A stretch of DNA of 64,000 nt from Mycobacterium sp. EPa45 (lineage in GTDB: Bacteria; Actinomycetota; Actinomycetes; Mycobacteriales; Mycobacteriaceae), in assembly GCF_001021385.1 (NCBI RefSeq), contig NZ_CP011773.1, forward strand, positions 4,030,001-4,094,000. Reading direction: 5' to 3'. Position numbers and translations under genes: made by a program. The notes beneath the pieces were generated by a model. That model was given only the letters and a program-made list of their open reading frames with translations. It ran no database searches and had not been told where the DNA came from. Positions 16,847-25,537 of the stretch are shown here, piece after piece. Position 1 is the first letter of the stretch, and every line of letters starts with the position of its first letter.

Positions 16847-17838
16847 CCGGATGCGTTCTCGCGCAAGGCGAATAATCGCTCGGCGTAGGCGAGGTCGTCA
16901 CGCCACAGGCGGGTTGCGGCCAGCCGCATCAACGGGGTGATGAGTGGCGCCGCGCGCAGCGAATGACGGAAGCCCGTGCGGTCGGACTGTGCTACGACGG
17001 CTTCGATCACCGCTGTGCGCGGCCGCCCGTCGCGGCCCGGCCCGATCGGAGTCGCATGGGTTTCGACGACACTGCCGACGCCCTCGCCGTCGACGATCCG
17101 CATGACGATGGTTCGCGGTTCCGGTGCGGTGAATTCGGCGATCACCGGCACACCGAGGCGCCCCATGCGGAACGTCACCGCCACCAGGAACCGGTCGGCG
17201 TCCTCCTCGGCATCGACCGCAGGCGCGCTCAACACCTCCAACTGGGTGAACGAATACGGGTGGAACCAGGCGCCGTGCCATGGGTCGAGGCGGTTGGCGA
17301 TGATGTCGGACGGTTCGCACACGCCGTCCAGTCGGGTCACCGCCGCCAGCCGCGCCCCGGCGGGGCGGGCCGGGATCACCGGGGCGTCCAGCGGGTGTTC
17401 ACCGCCTACCTTGTCCAGTCGGACCCACACCAGCACACCGTCGTCGTGGGCGGGCAACGGCTTCCAGCCGAATTCGCGTCCGCCCTCGAGCCGCAGCCCA
17501 TGCCACGGGCAGATCAAGCCGCCGCACTCCACCTTTCCTGCTGCCAGGTCGGCGCCGAGATGGGGGCAAGCCGCCGGCCCGACATGCAAGCGGCGCTGCT
17601 GATCTCGCCACGCGACGATCTCCAGCCCGCCTACGGTTGCGCCGAACGGCCGGTTGGCGCGCACATCGGTGCTGGCGCCGAAGACATACCAGTTACCGCT
17701 CGCCCGGCCTTCGGCGCGGCGGAGTGCGGCGTTGATGAGCGCGGGCTGGGCATCCTGATAGGTGGGCCGCTGGCGAGCCCAGTCGGACTTCGGGATAACC
17801 TGCAGCGGAATCGATTTCATGCGGGATCGGAAACTCAT
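16843..17838 (-). CDS. Rieske [2Fe-2S] protein of the carotenoid operon
   Basis: Residues 50-120 carry a Rieske cluster motif: C-P-H-L-G-A-D, then about 16 residues later C-P-W-H-G-L, with the two Cys and two His ligands. The C-terminal 200 residues resemble a START-like oxygenase domain (the family I know as DUF5914 in carotenoid clusters); EPSDIIANRLDPWHGAWFH contains Asp and His residues suited to a mononuclear iron site. Its ATG overlaps the crtU-like stop (ATGA), making it the last gene of the crt operon. By analogy with Rieske enzymes that oxidise aromatic carotenoid end groups in cyanobacteria, it may hydroxylate or oxidise isorenieratene (inference). The start ATG 17838 is set by this overlap; longer frames lie inside crtU. 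Confidence 0.82.
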   Translation of the reverse strand: MSFRSRMKSIPLQVIPKSDWARQRPTYQDAQPALINAALRRAEGRASGNWYVFGASTDVRANRPFGATVGGLEIVAWRDQQRRLHVGPAACPHLGADLAAGKVECGGLICPWHGLRLEGGREFGWKPLPAHDDGVLVWVRLDKVGGEHPLDAPVIPARPAGARLAAVTRLDGVCEPSDIIANRLDPWHGAWFHPYSFTQLEVLSAPAVDAEEDADRFLVAVTFRMGRLGVPVIAEFTAPEPRTIVMRIVDGEGVGSVVETHATPIGPGRDGRPRTAVIEAVVAQSDRTGFRHSLRAAPLITPLMRLAATRLWRDDLAYAERLFALRENASG

Positions 17839-19367
17839 GAGGCACGCCTCTCTCGGCTGGCGAGCCGGCGCAGAACCGGTGAGCGTCCCTGCACCGGCAC
17901 GGTGTGCAGGGTGTGCCCGGCGATCCCCCAGCCGGCGAGCAGTCGGTTGGCTGCCGACCACCCGGTGGTGGCCGCCCGCTCCATCAACGCCACCGGCAGG
18001 TCGATGCGGATGCCGTCGCCGGCCAGCATCAGGCCGGCGACCGGGGTCTCGACGGTCGGCCGGTTCGCAAAGGCCCCCGGCCAGAACAACGGGCAGTCGT
18101 CGCGGAGCAGCAGCGTCTCGCCCACGATGCCGGCCGCCGCGGTCTCCGGGTAGAGCTGGTGCAGCCGGGCCAGCATGCGCTCGCGAAGTTCCGACTGTGG
18201 CGAGTCGCCAACCGAGTAGGAATGCACCTCGACCACCGAACCGCCATGGGCGCGCGCCCATTCGGCGGCCTGGCTTTCGTAGCTGCTGACCACGCTGATG
18301 TTGTCGACGGGGTCCAGTCCCCCGGTTCCCAGGAATGCTGGACGGTCGGCGTTGACCGGGCGGTCCAGCCACAGTCGCTGCACCACGAACGGCGGTGCGG
18401 TCTGCAGTTGCGTCACCTGGTCACGCCAGGTGTCGTCGCCGAGGCCCGGCGAGGCCGCGACGATCTGTTGCAGCGCAGCGACATCGGTGGCCAGCACGAC
18501 ACCGTCGGCGTCGATCGTCGTTCCGGTCGAGTCGTGCACCTGCAGCACCCTGCTCCCGCCGAGTGTCACCGATTTCGCCGAAACACCGCGCTGCACCCGC
18601 ACACTGTGCTCGATCAGATACTGGCCCAACGGTTCCCACAACGCTGTGTCGAAATTCGACCCGGCGACATCGAAGACCAGACCTTCGCTGGAGCCCAGGA
18701 AGTAGATGTGGAACATCGTCGCCAACTCGGCCGCCGACAGCCGTTCCGGCCGGGCGAAGAAACTGCGCGCGAACACCTCGAACGCCAGATGGCGGGCCGC
18801 GACCGGAAAATTGATGTTGGTCAGGAAGGTCTCCGCATCGAGCCCGTCGAGCTGGGAGTAGATTTCCGGTACCGAAACCGCGGCCAAGGGCGCGGCGGCA
18901 ACGGCATTGAGCCGCATCAAATCTCGCATCCGGAAGGTCGGGCTGCGCAGGGCGAAGACGAGCGCGTTCCACGGCGGGGTCTTCGGCAGACCGCGGAAGG
19001 TGTCGCGACGCCCTTCACCGTCGACCAGCGGATAGTCCTCGACCGCCCGCAGTCGGTCGAGGTGGGGGTCGGTGCGGCGCAACAACGACCGCAGGTTGTA
19101 GTACTGCCGGAAGAACGCATGGAAGCCGCGATTGTTGGCCACGTCCATGCCGTCGGCAATCCGCTCGGTCCAGCCGCCGACTCGCCCACCCAGATAGTCC
19201 TGACGTTCCAGAATCTCCACGGAGACACCACGTTCGGCCAGTCCCGTGGCCGCCGCGAGCCCCGCGATCCCGCCGCCCACGACGACGACGTGCGGTGTGG
19301 CGGGCAACGCGTGAGCGTGCGGCACCCCGGTGGGCGCCGGATGGGTGACACGGCGGGGATCGATCAT
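17835..19367 (-). CDS. crtU: Carotenoid desaturase/methyl-shift enzyme, isorenieratene-synthase-like (CrtU)
   Basis: The 510-residue protein is a CrtI-type flavoprotein. It has the FAD dinucleotide motif VVVVGGGIAGLAAATGLAE with the following E-x-x-x-x-x-GGR (ERQDYLGGRVGGW) at about residues 28-65, and the C-terminal FAD motif with GLMLAGDGIRIDLPVALMERA. It lies downstream of lycopene cyclase genes and a methyltransferase, the same company kept by crtU in streptomycetes. CrtU desaturates the beta rings of beta-carotene and shifts a methyl group to give aromatic isorenieratene (leprotene). The start at 19367 overlaps the methyltransferase stop by ATGA. Confidence 0.83.
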   Translation of the reverse strand: MIDPRRVTHPAPTGVPHAHALPATPHVVVVGGGIAGLAAATGLAERGVSVEILERQDYLGGRVGGWTERIADGMDVANNRGFHAFFRQYYNLRSLLRRTDPHLDRLRAVEDYPLVDGEGRRDTFRGLPKTPPWNALVFALRSPTFRMRDLMRLNAVAAAPLAAVSVPEIYSQLDGLDAETFLTNINFPVAARHLAFEVFARSFFARPERLSAAELATMFHIYFLGSSEGLVFDVAGSNFDTALWEPLGQYLIEHSVRVQRGVSAKSVTLGGSRVLQVHDSTGTTIDADGVVLATDVAALQQIVAASPGLGDDTWRDQVTQLQTAPPFVVQRLWLDRPVNADRPAFLGTGGLDPVDNISVVSSYESQAAEWARAHGGSVVEVHSYSVGDSPQSELRERMLARLHQLYPETAAAGIVGETLLLRDDCPLFWPGAFANRPTVETPVAGLMLAGDGIRIDLPVALMERAATTGWSAANRLLAGWGIAGHTLHTVPVQGRSPVLRRLASRERRAS

Positions 19368-20089
19368 CGTGGTGCATCCCCCAAGAAGGTATGCACGATA
19401 TCGCGCTGCCAGCCGGGCATGGTTTCGCTGTGCACACCGTTGAAGCCCGCTGCGGTCAGCCGTCGTTGGAACGCGGCAGCGCCGTCGAACGTGTTCACAC
19501 TGCGCCACAGGTGCCGATACAGGGTGCTGTCCCGGGTCTGCCGCCAGCCGGACGGGATGATGATGCCCCAGCACACCGCATTCCAAATCGCGGCGGCGAC
19601 ACGGGAATCCCGCACCGAGTACTCGTGCACGGCCAGCGTCCCACCCGGCCGCAGCAACTCCCGGAACGTCCGCAGCTGAGCATCGGGGTCGGCAAGGTTA
19701 CGCAGTAGGTACGCCGCGAAAATGCCGTCGAACGGACCGTGCACCCCGGCGTCGGCAATCGTCTCGATCGGGCTGTGCACGAAGCGAACCGAGTCTGGCC
19801 ATGGCTTGGCACCAGCCTCGGCGAGCATGCCCGCCGAGGCGTCGACGGCGACGATCTCGGCGTGCGGGGCGGCATCCAGCAGCGCGGCCGTGGACGCGCC
19901 CGTCCCGCAACCCGCGTCCAACAGTCGCAATCCACGCCCGCCGCCCGGAATCCGCATCCGTCGCGCGGAGATTCGCAGATGGTCGTGATAGCCGGGGTTC
20001 GCGCCGACCAGCTTGTCGTACGCGTGGGCGCCGACATCGAAGGCGCCCGGGACCTCGCCGCGATCCAGGCCGCTGTTGCTCACGCTCAC
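19364..20089 (-). CDS. crtT: SAM-dependent methyltransferase of the carotenoid operon (CrtT-like)
   Basis: This is a class I methyltransferase with motif I LLDAGCGTGASTAALL at about residues 54-69, motif II acidic VAVDAS, and post-motif FDGIFAAYLLRNLADP and LLRPGGTLAVHEYS, resembling UbiE/COQ5-type enzymes. Its place between crtYd and crtU matches crtT in Streptomyces crtYTU clusters, whose product has an unclear or accessory role in isorenieratene formation. GTG at 20089 overlaps the crtYd stop (GTGA). The substrate is inferred from context only. Confidence 0.78.
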   Translation of the reverse strand: MSVSNSGLDRGEVPGAFDVGAHAYDKLVGANPGYHDHLRISARRMRIPGGGRGLRLLDAGCGTGASTAALLDAAPHAEIVAVDASAGMLAEAGAKPWPDSVRFVHSPIETIADAGVHGPFDGIFAAYLLRNLADPDAQLRTFRELLRPGGTLAVHEYSVRDSRVAAAIWNAVCWGIIIPSGWRQTRDSTLYRHLWRSVNTFDGAAAFQRRLTAAGFNGVHSETMPGWQRDIVHTFLGDAPR

Positions 20090-20418
20090 GATCGATCTCC
20101 CTCATCATCGCGACGGGGCCGCTGCTTCACCCACAGCAACAGGACCGCGGTGACCATCGCCCAGCCGAATACGAAGTCTTCCACCGGGATGTCCCACGGG
20201 AAGCGCACGCCGCTGGTGTGTTGCTCGTTGTAGATCACGATCGGCGCCGACAGCTTGGTCAACCAGCCGTCGATAATCACTTGGAATGCCACCACGATGC
20301 CCATCGATATCCAGTATTCGGCCTTCGTGAACAACCCGGTGCGCAATATCGCCAATTCCAGCCCCATGACCGCGATCAGCGCGACGACGGCGGGCAGCGT
20401 GTATCCCAGCCCGCTCAT
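20086..20418 (-). CDS. crtYd: Lycopene cyclase subunit CrtYd
   Basis: The 110-residue membrane protein has about three spans and the lycopene-cyclase-domain motif FPWDIPVEDFVFGWAMV (P-x-E-[DE] core). It is the second half of the heterodimeric actinobacterial lycopene cyclase, which converts lycopene to beta-carotene. ATG at 20418 overlaps the crtYc stop by 4 bases; the long upstream extension of this frame lies inside crtYc and is not coding. Confidence 0.9.
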   Translation of the reverse strand: MSGLGYTLPAVVALIAVMGLELAILRTGLFTKAEYWISMGIVVAFQVIIDGWLTKLSAPIVIYNEQHTSGVRFPWDIPVEDFVFGWAMVTAVLLLWVKQRPRRDDEGDRS

Positions 20419-20738
20419 CGGCGCCTGCGCACAGTGTCGAGAATCGCGCTCACCGCCGAGTAGGTCAGCAGCCCGCAGATCGGGATCACGACGAAGAACA
20501 GCAGCTCCTCCAGCGGGATCGCGAAACCGACGTGCACCCCGCTGATATAGCGCGGGTTGTATGTCCACACGTGACCGGCGATCGCGATCGCGTCCCAGAT
20601 GACGAATACCACGGCCACCGGAGCGACGGAACGCAGCACCCGCATCGGCTGGCGGTACACCCCGGGTCCGAAGATCTCCAACGGCGCGGTGATCAGCAGG
20701 CATGCGCCCAGCACGATCAGGTACTGCCAGCGATCCAT
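20415..20738 (-). CDS. crtYc: Lycopene cyclase subunit CrtYc
   Basis: The 107-residue protein has three membrane spans and the motif VGFAIPLEELLFFVVIP with the conserved P-x-E-E, which pairs with CrtYd in the membrane to cyclise lycopene ends. WDAIAIAGHVWTYNPRYISG is also characteristic of the domain. ATG 20738 overlaps the crtB stop by 1 base (TGATG). Separate crtYc and crtYd genes are known from Mycobacterium aurum and corynebacteria. Confidence 0.9.
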   Translation of the reverse strand: MDRWQYLIVLGACLLITAPLEIFGPGVYRQPMRVLRSVAPVAVVFVIWDAIAIAGHVWTYNPRYISGVHVGFAIPLEELLFFVVIPICGLLTYSAVSAILDTVRRRR

Positions 20739-21658
20739 CAGGCGGCGCCGCGGGCGTTGTGGGCCCGTACCAGTCCGGAGGTGAAGACCTGCAGACGCCG
20801 ACCCACCCCCACCGAGGCGCGTCGGCTGAACACTGCGAAATCGATGGCCTCGATGCGGTCCAGAATTTCCGAGTACAGCGTGAACGCGGTCGTCACGCAC
20901 GGCCGCGACTGCGGAGCCAGCAGCGCGATGCCCTTGCGCGCCTGGCGATAGACACCCCGGGCGATGTCGTGTTGCGCGGTGAGCGCGCGACGAACTTTCG
21001 GATCGGTGCGCTGATTCTCGTGGCACCAGGTCAGCAGCTCGCGGTCCACACCGAAGGCGGCCAGTTCGTCGGCGGGCAGGTAGATGCGGTCGCGGGCCAG
21101 GTCCTCGTCGACATCGCGCAGGAAGTTCGTCAGCTGAAACGCATGCCCGAGCGCCTCGGCGTAGGGCGCGGCTTCCTCAGGGGGGCCGACGGTGCCGAGG
21201 ATCGGCAGCATCTGCAGGCCGATGACCGCGGCCGAACCCCGCATGTAGTGATTCAGCGCCGCGCGGTCCGGATAGTCGGTGACTGTCAGGTCCATCCGCA
21301 TCGAGGTCAGGAAATCCTCGAACAAGTCCAGCGGGATGCGGTAGGTGCTGGCGGTGTGCAGGACCGCGGCCAGCACCGGTTCGGTCTCGTCGCCGCTGAA
21401 GAACTTGTCCGACAGCTCGTCGAGGCGGCGCTCTCGGTCGGCGGTGGTGGCGTCGGTGTCCATGTCGTCGAGGATGTCGTCGGCGTATCGCGCAAACCCG
21501 TACAGCGCGTGCACCGGCGGTCGCTGCGACGGGGCCAGCAACCGGGTGGCCAGGAAGTAGGTCCGGCCGTGCCGCGCGTTGAGACGCCGGCAATAGCGGT
21601 AGGACTCGACCAGTCGCGAGTCGTCGATGCCCGCGGCGTGCAACTCGGTGTGGATCAT
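20738..21658 (-). CDS. crtB: Phytoene synthase
   Basis: CrtB joins two GGPP molecules to phytoene, the first committed carotenoid step. Both prenyl-diphosphate-binding Asp motifs are present: ARYADDILDDMD at about residues 56-67 and TNFLRDVDEDLARDRIYLP at about 177-195. The 306-residue length is normal. It starts 2 bases after the crtI stop, so translation is likely coupled. No GGPP synthase gene (crtE) is in the operon or elsewhere in the window, so GGPP must come from another locus. Confidence 0.95.
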   Translation of the reverse strand: MIHTELHAAGIDDSRLVESYRYCRRLNARHGRTYFLATRLLAPSQRPPVHALYGFARYADDILDDMDTDATTADRERRLDELSDKFFSGDETEPVLAAVLHTASTYRIPLDLFEDFLTSMRMDLTVTDYPDRAALNHYMRGSAAVIGLQMLPILGTVGPPEEAAPYAEALGHAFQLTNFLRDVDEDLARDRIYLPADELAAFGVDRELLTWCHENQRTDPKVRRALTAQHDIARGVYRQARKGIALLAPQSRPCVTTAFTLYSEILDRIEAIDFAVFSRRASVGVGRRLQVFTSGLVRAHNARGAA

Positions 21659-21660
21659 CG

Positions 21661-23184
21661 CTACCTGCTTCCGGAGCTGACGATAGTGCTCTTGGCGGAA
21701 CGATCGGTGAGGGCGCCGGTCACGCGGTCGGCAGCCAGCCGCCCGGAGATCACGGCCGTCGGGATACCGACCCCGGGCACGGTCGACCCGCCGGCCAGGA
21801 CCGCGTTGTCGATGCCGCGAACGAGGTTGGCGGGGCGGAAGGGACCAGTCTGGGCGAAGGTGTGCGCGAGTGCGAACGGTGACCCGGCGGCCATGCCCTG
21901 CGCAGCCCAGTCCGCGGGTGTGACGACGTCCAGGATCTCAGCGTCGCTGTCGAGCCCCGGCATCAGCCGGTCGGCGGCGGTGGCCAGCACCTGACGCGCA
22001 TAGCTGTCACCGGTCGACTTCCAATCAACCACGCCCGCTTGCAGATTCGGCGCGGGAGCGAGGACGTAGAGCAGGTCGCGACCGGGCGGGGCGAGGCTCG
22101 GGTCCCCCGCGGTGGGCCTGGTGACCAGCAGCGAGGGATCGCTCATCAGCACACCGTCGCGGATGATCTCGTCGAACGTACGCGCCCAGTTGTGCCCGAA
22201 GCTGATGTTGTGGTGGAGCAAGTGGTCGCCGACCGCGGGGACACCGACGTGCACGACGACCGCCGACGGCGCCGGCCGCACCTTGATCGGTCGCCGCGGT
22301 GTGCGGCCGAGCAGCTGGTAGGTCAGCGGCAGCTCGGTGGTGAGAACCACGGCGTCACAAGGGATTCGCTCACCGTCGTCCGTGCGCACCGCGGTCACGC
22401 GGGAGCCGGAGCGCTCCAGCTCGCTCACCGTCGATCCGTAGCGGAACTGCACGCCGGCCCCGGCCGCGGCGGCGGCCATGGCCTCCGGCACCGCGCGCAT
22501 GCCTCCGCGCGGAAAGTACACGCCCGCAACGGTATCCATGTAAGCGATCACCGCGTAGGCGGCCAGCGCCTGCTGGGGCGGGACACCGGCGTAGAGCGCC
22601 TGGAACGTGAAGATCCGCTGCACGCGTTCGTCGGTGATGAAACGGCTGACCATCCGTTCCCAGCCGCGGAACCCGCCGATCGCGGCGAGCCGGGCCAGCT
22701 GCGGGGTCAGCAGCGACAACGGCGAGGAGAAGTTGGCCGCGATGAAGCCGTCGAATTCCAGCTGGTAGAGCTTGGTGAGCCAGGCCCGCAGTCTCAGGTA
22801 GCCGGCCGCCTGCTCCGGCCCGGCGAACGCTTCGATGGCCGCGGCCATCGTGGCGGCATCGGGGTGCACGTCCAGCGCGCCGCCGTCGGCGAAGCTGGCG
22901 CGGTAAGCCGGAGCGACCAACTCCAGCTCGAGGTGATCGGCCATCGAAGCGCCGACCGCGGCGAACGCGTCGGAGATGATGTCCGGCATCGTCAGCACGG
23001 TCGGACCGGTATCGATGCGGTAACCGGCGATGTCGGCCTGCCCCATCCGGCCACCCGGGAACAAGTGGCGCTCGAGCACGGTGACCGATCGCCCGCGACC
23101 GGCGAGTTGCAGCGCTGCTGACAGCCCCGACAGGCCCGCGCCCACCACCACGACATGATCAGTGGCGCCCGGGACGCTACGCAT
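21661..23184 (-). CDS. crtI: Phytoene desaturase
   Basis: CrtI converts phytoene to lycopene by four desaturations with FAD. It shows the N-terminal dinucleotide motif VVVVGAGLSGLSAALQLAG with ERHLFPGGRMG (about residues 10-50) and the C-terminal bacterial phytoene-dehydrogenase signature around NAVLAGGSTVPGVGIPTAVISG (quoted in part). The 507-residue length is typical. ATG 23184 has AGGAG 6-10 bases upstream, which settles the start. It is the first gene of a seven-gene minus-strand operon. Confidence 0.95.
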   Translation of the reverse strand: MRSVPGATDHVVVVGAGLSGLSAALQLAGRGRSVTVLERHLFPGGRMGQADIAGYRIDTGPTVLTMPDIISDAFAAVGASMADHLELELVAPAYRASFADGGALDVHPDAATMAAAIEAFAGPEQAAGYLRLRAWLTKLYQLEFDGFIAANFSSPLSLLTPQLARLAAIGGFRGWERMVSRFITDERVQRIFTFQALYAGVPPQQALAAYAVIAYMDTVAGVYFPRGGMRAVPEAMAAAAAGAGVQFRYGSTVSELERSGSRVTAVRTDDGERIPCDAVVLTTELPLTYQLLGRTPRRPIKVRPAPSAVVVHVGVPAVGDHLLHHNISFGHNWARTFDEIIRDGVLMSDPSLLVTRPTAGDPSLAPPGRDLLYVLAPAPNLQAGVVDWKSTGDSYARQVLATAADRLMPGLDSDAEILDVVTPADWAAQGMAAGSPFALAHTFAQTGPFRPANLVRGIDNAVLAGGSTVPGVGIPTAVISGRLAADRVTGALTDRSAKSTIVSSGSR

Positions 23185-23238
23185 CAAACGCTCCTCTCTC
23201 GCCAAGGGCTTGGTTCGCCCCGGCCGAGCCCCTAGGCG

Positions 23239-23264
23239 ATACCCCGCCGGATGCACTTGCAATC
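23239..23264 (-). promoter_or_regulatory. Candidate SigF-type promoter of the crt operon
   Basis: On the minus strand, GATTG (23264-23260) is followed after 15 bases by GGGTAT (23244-23239), close to the mycobacterial SigF pattern GTTT-N15-17-GGGTA. It lies 55 bp before the crtI start. Carotenoid production in M. smegmatis is known to depend on SigF, which makes the match meaningful, but the -35 match is imperfect. Confidence 0.4.
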
Positions 23265-23363
23265 AGATGGCTGCGGTGTCGTCTCCATTCAAGGCGAGTA
23301 ACGGTCCCCGCGCCGTAGGCGAGGGCACTTGGTCACGCACGCGTAATTTTTGTTGTAGCGCCT

Positions 23364-23930
23364 CTAGCTGCAGATACCGAACTGCGAGCATTGCAGTGGG
23401 TAGCGGGTCACCGGTGCGGGCAACGGGCCCGTGTAGGACAGCGTGAACGGCGTCTTGGTCATCCCCGCCTGCATGCCGCACTCGGGCGTCCAGGTGACGG
23501 TGTGGGTGCCGGTCAAGCTGGCGTCGTCGAAGGCGTAGGTGTCGGTCGACAGCGCGTAGCTGCCGTCCGGGCAGCGCACGCCCTCGGGCTGTGGGTAGGT
23601 GAAGCTCCACGTTCCGTTGACGATGCGCGCGGTAGCGCCGAAGTTCATCTCCCGCTCGTCGCGGTTGATGTGCTGCGCCGTCGAACTGGACATGTGCAAC
23701 ACGCACCCGGTCGGCCCGCCCGCGCCGAAGGGCCGGGTGCACTCCGGGCTGCTGACCGGGCACACCGGCACGCAGGTCGGCGAGAACGTCCAGGTAGCCG
23801 GCGGCAGACCGGCTTCGGTGTAGGTGTAGCTGCCCTCCAACGGCTGGTCAGCGGCTGCGGGGACGGCCAGTCCCACTGGTGCACCGATGAACAGAACCGC
23901 CGCGGCCAACGCGCGCACTACGGAAATCAT
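23364..23930 (-). CDS. Secreted Cys-rich protein, function unknown
   Basis: A Sec signal peptide is visible (MISVVRALAAAVLFIGAPVGLAVPAAA, cleavage after AxA near residue 27). The mature part of about 160 residues contains eight cysteines, including CVPVCP, CTRPF and a terminal CSQFGICS, and alternates Thr/Trp/Phe strands, which suggests a disulfide-stabilised beta-sheet domain. I recognise it only as a mycobacterial exported hypothetical type. It lies downstream of nothing on its strand and its promoter must be in the 80 bp shared with the divergent dpp operon. Confidence 0.75.
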   Translation of the reverse strand: MISVVRALAAAVLFIGAPVGLAVPAAADQPLEGSYTYTEAGLPPATWTFSPTCVPVCPVSSPECTRPFGAGGPTGCVLHMSSSTAQHINRDEREMNFGATARIVNGTWSFTYPQPEGVRCPDGSYALSTDTYAFDDASLTGTHTVTWTPECGMQAGMTKTPFTLSYTGPLPAPVTRYPLQCSQFGICS

Positions 23931-24010
23931 GTCCCCTCCGGTCCCTGACCCGCGCCGATTATCGCAGCTGGGCGTTTAGGAGATCAACGGTTCGGGAAAC
24001 TCGTTCGACG

Positions 24011-25537
24011 ATGAGACGCTCGGCGGTGCTGACCGCTGCCCTCGTGATGTTCGCCTTGTTGGCGGCATGTTCGACGGGTTCGCGGGTGGATCTCGGGGGC
24101 CCGTCGGCGGGCAACCTCACCGCGGCGATCGCCGGCGAGCCGGATCAGCTCGACCCGCAGAAGAGCACCGCCTACTTCTCCTTCGAGGTGCTCGAGAACG
24201 TCTTCGACACCCTCGTCGAGCCGGACGAAAACCTCCAGATGCGACCGGCCCTCGCCCAGTCCTGGCAGGTCTCCCCCGATCAACGCACCTGGACCTTCCG
24301 CCTGCGCCCCGGAATCAGCTGGCACGACGGCTCCGCCTTCAGCGCCGCCGACGTCGTCTACTCGTATCGACGGATCATCGACGACAAGCTCGCCAACGCC
24401 GACAAACTCAGCGCGGTCCGCGACGTCAGCGCGCCGGATCCGCAGACCGTCGTCATCAACGTGGCACACCCCACCCCGAATCTGCTGACGAACCTCGGCG
24501 GGTTCAAGGGTATGGCGATCGTGCAGCGCCACAACGTCGAAACCGGCCAGATCGCAACACATCCGGTGGGCACCGGGCCGTTCGCCTTCGCGGGACGCAC
24601 CAGTGGTGACTCGATCACGCTGACCGCGAACAAGAATTATTGGGCTGGTGCACCGAAGATTCCCGGCGTGACGTTCCGGTTCATCTCCGAACCATCGACG
24701 GCGCTATCGGCATTGCAGGCCGGCGAGATCGACTGGACCGATGCGATTCCGCCCCAGCGCGTGGAGCAACTCAAGGGTGACGAGTCCATACACCTGGCTG
24801 TCACCCCGAGCAACGACTACTGGTATCTGGCACTCAACGAGGCCCGCAAACCGTGGAACGACGTCCGGGTGCGGCAGGCCATTGCCTACGCGATCGACCG
24901 CGGATCGATCGTGCAAGCCACCAGTTACGGCACCGCGACCGCCAATCAGCTTGCAATTCCACAAGGCAACCCGTGGTACACCCCGTACGACCGCTACCGC
25001 CGGGACGAAACTCGCGCCAGAGAATTGTTGCGCGAAGCCGGGGTCGGCGACCAGAACCTGGACATGCTGGTCACCAGCGAATACCCCGAGACCGTCACCG
25101 CGGCGCAGATCATCGCCGACAACCTTGGGGCGGTCGGCATTGCGGTGCACATCCGCACGGTCGACTTCGCGACCTGGCTCGACGAGCAGAACAGCGGTCA
25201 CTTCGACATGTTGATGATGGGCTGGCTGGGCAATATCGATCCTGACGACTTCTACTACGCCCAGCACCACACCGGCGGCACGAGTAACGCCCAGAAGTTC
25301 TCCGACGCCGAAGTCGACCGGCTGCTGGACGCGGCGCGCATCGAGACCGACCAAGGCCGCCGCCGGGACGACTATGCCAAGGCGGCGACCATCATCGCCG
25401 ACAAGGCCAGCTACATCTATCTGTACAACCCCTCGGTGATCCAGGGCTGGTCAACGAACCTGACCGGGTACGAGGCCCGGCGCGACGGTGCGGTGAGATT
25501 TCGCTCCGCCCAATTGAAGTCCGGTGGTGCGACGTGA
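24011..25537 (+). CDS. dppA: Peptide ABC transporter substrate-binding lipoprotein (DppA-like)
   Basis: The 508-residue protein begins with a lipoprotein signal ending in the lipobox L-L-A-A-C (Cys about residue 20). It then follows the family-5 solute-binding fold: GEPDQLDPQKS, LRPGISWHDGSAFSAADVVYS in pieces, HPVGTGPF, and NDVRVRQAIAYAIDR. It captures peptides or similar compounds outside the membrane. It heads a four-gene operon with 4-base overlaps, the same order as mycobacterial dppABCD. Confidence 0.9.
   Translation: MRRSAVLTAALVMFALLAACSTGSRVDLGGPSAGNLTAAIAGEPDQLDPQKSTAYFSFEVLENVFDTLVEPDENLQMRPALAQSWQVSPDQRTWTFRLRPGISWHDGSAFSAADVVYSYRRIIDDKLANADKLSAVRDVSAPDPQTVVINVAHPTPNLLTNLGGFKGMAIVQRHNVETGQIATHPVGTGPFAFAGRTSGDSITLTANKNYWAGAPKIPGVTFRFISEPSTALSALQAGEIDWTDAIPPQRVEQLKGDESIHLAVTPSNDYWYLALNEARKPWNDVRVRQAIAYAIDRGSIVQATSYGTATANQLAIPQGNPWYTPYDRYRRDETRARELLREAGVGDQNLDMLVTSEYPETVTAAQIIADNLGAVGIAVHIRTVDFATWLDEQNSGHFDMLMMGWLGNIDPDDFYYAQHHTGGTSNAQKFSDAEVDRLLDAARIETDQGRRRDDYAKAATIIADKASYIYLYNPSVIQGWSTNLTGYEARRDGAVRFRSAQLKSGGAT

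Noticed and set aside
17839..18372. N-terminal extension of the Rieske frame
   Set aside because: It lies inside crtU on the same strand in another frame; the ATGA overlap gives a natural start at 17838.
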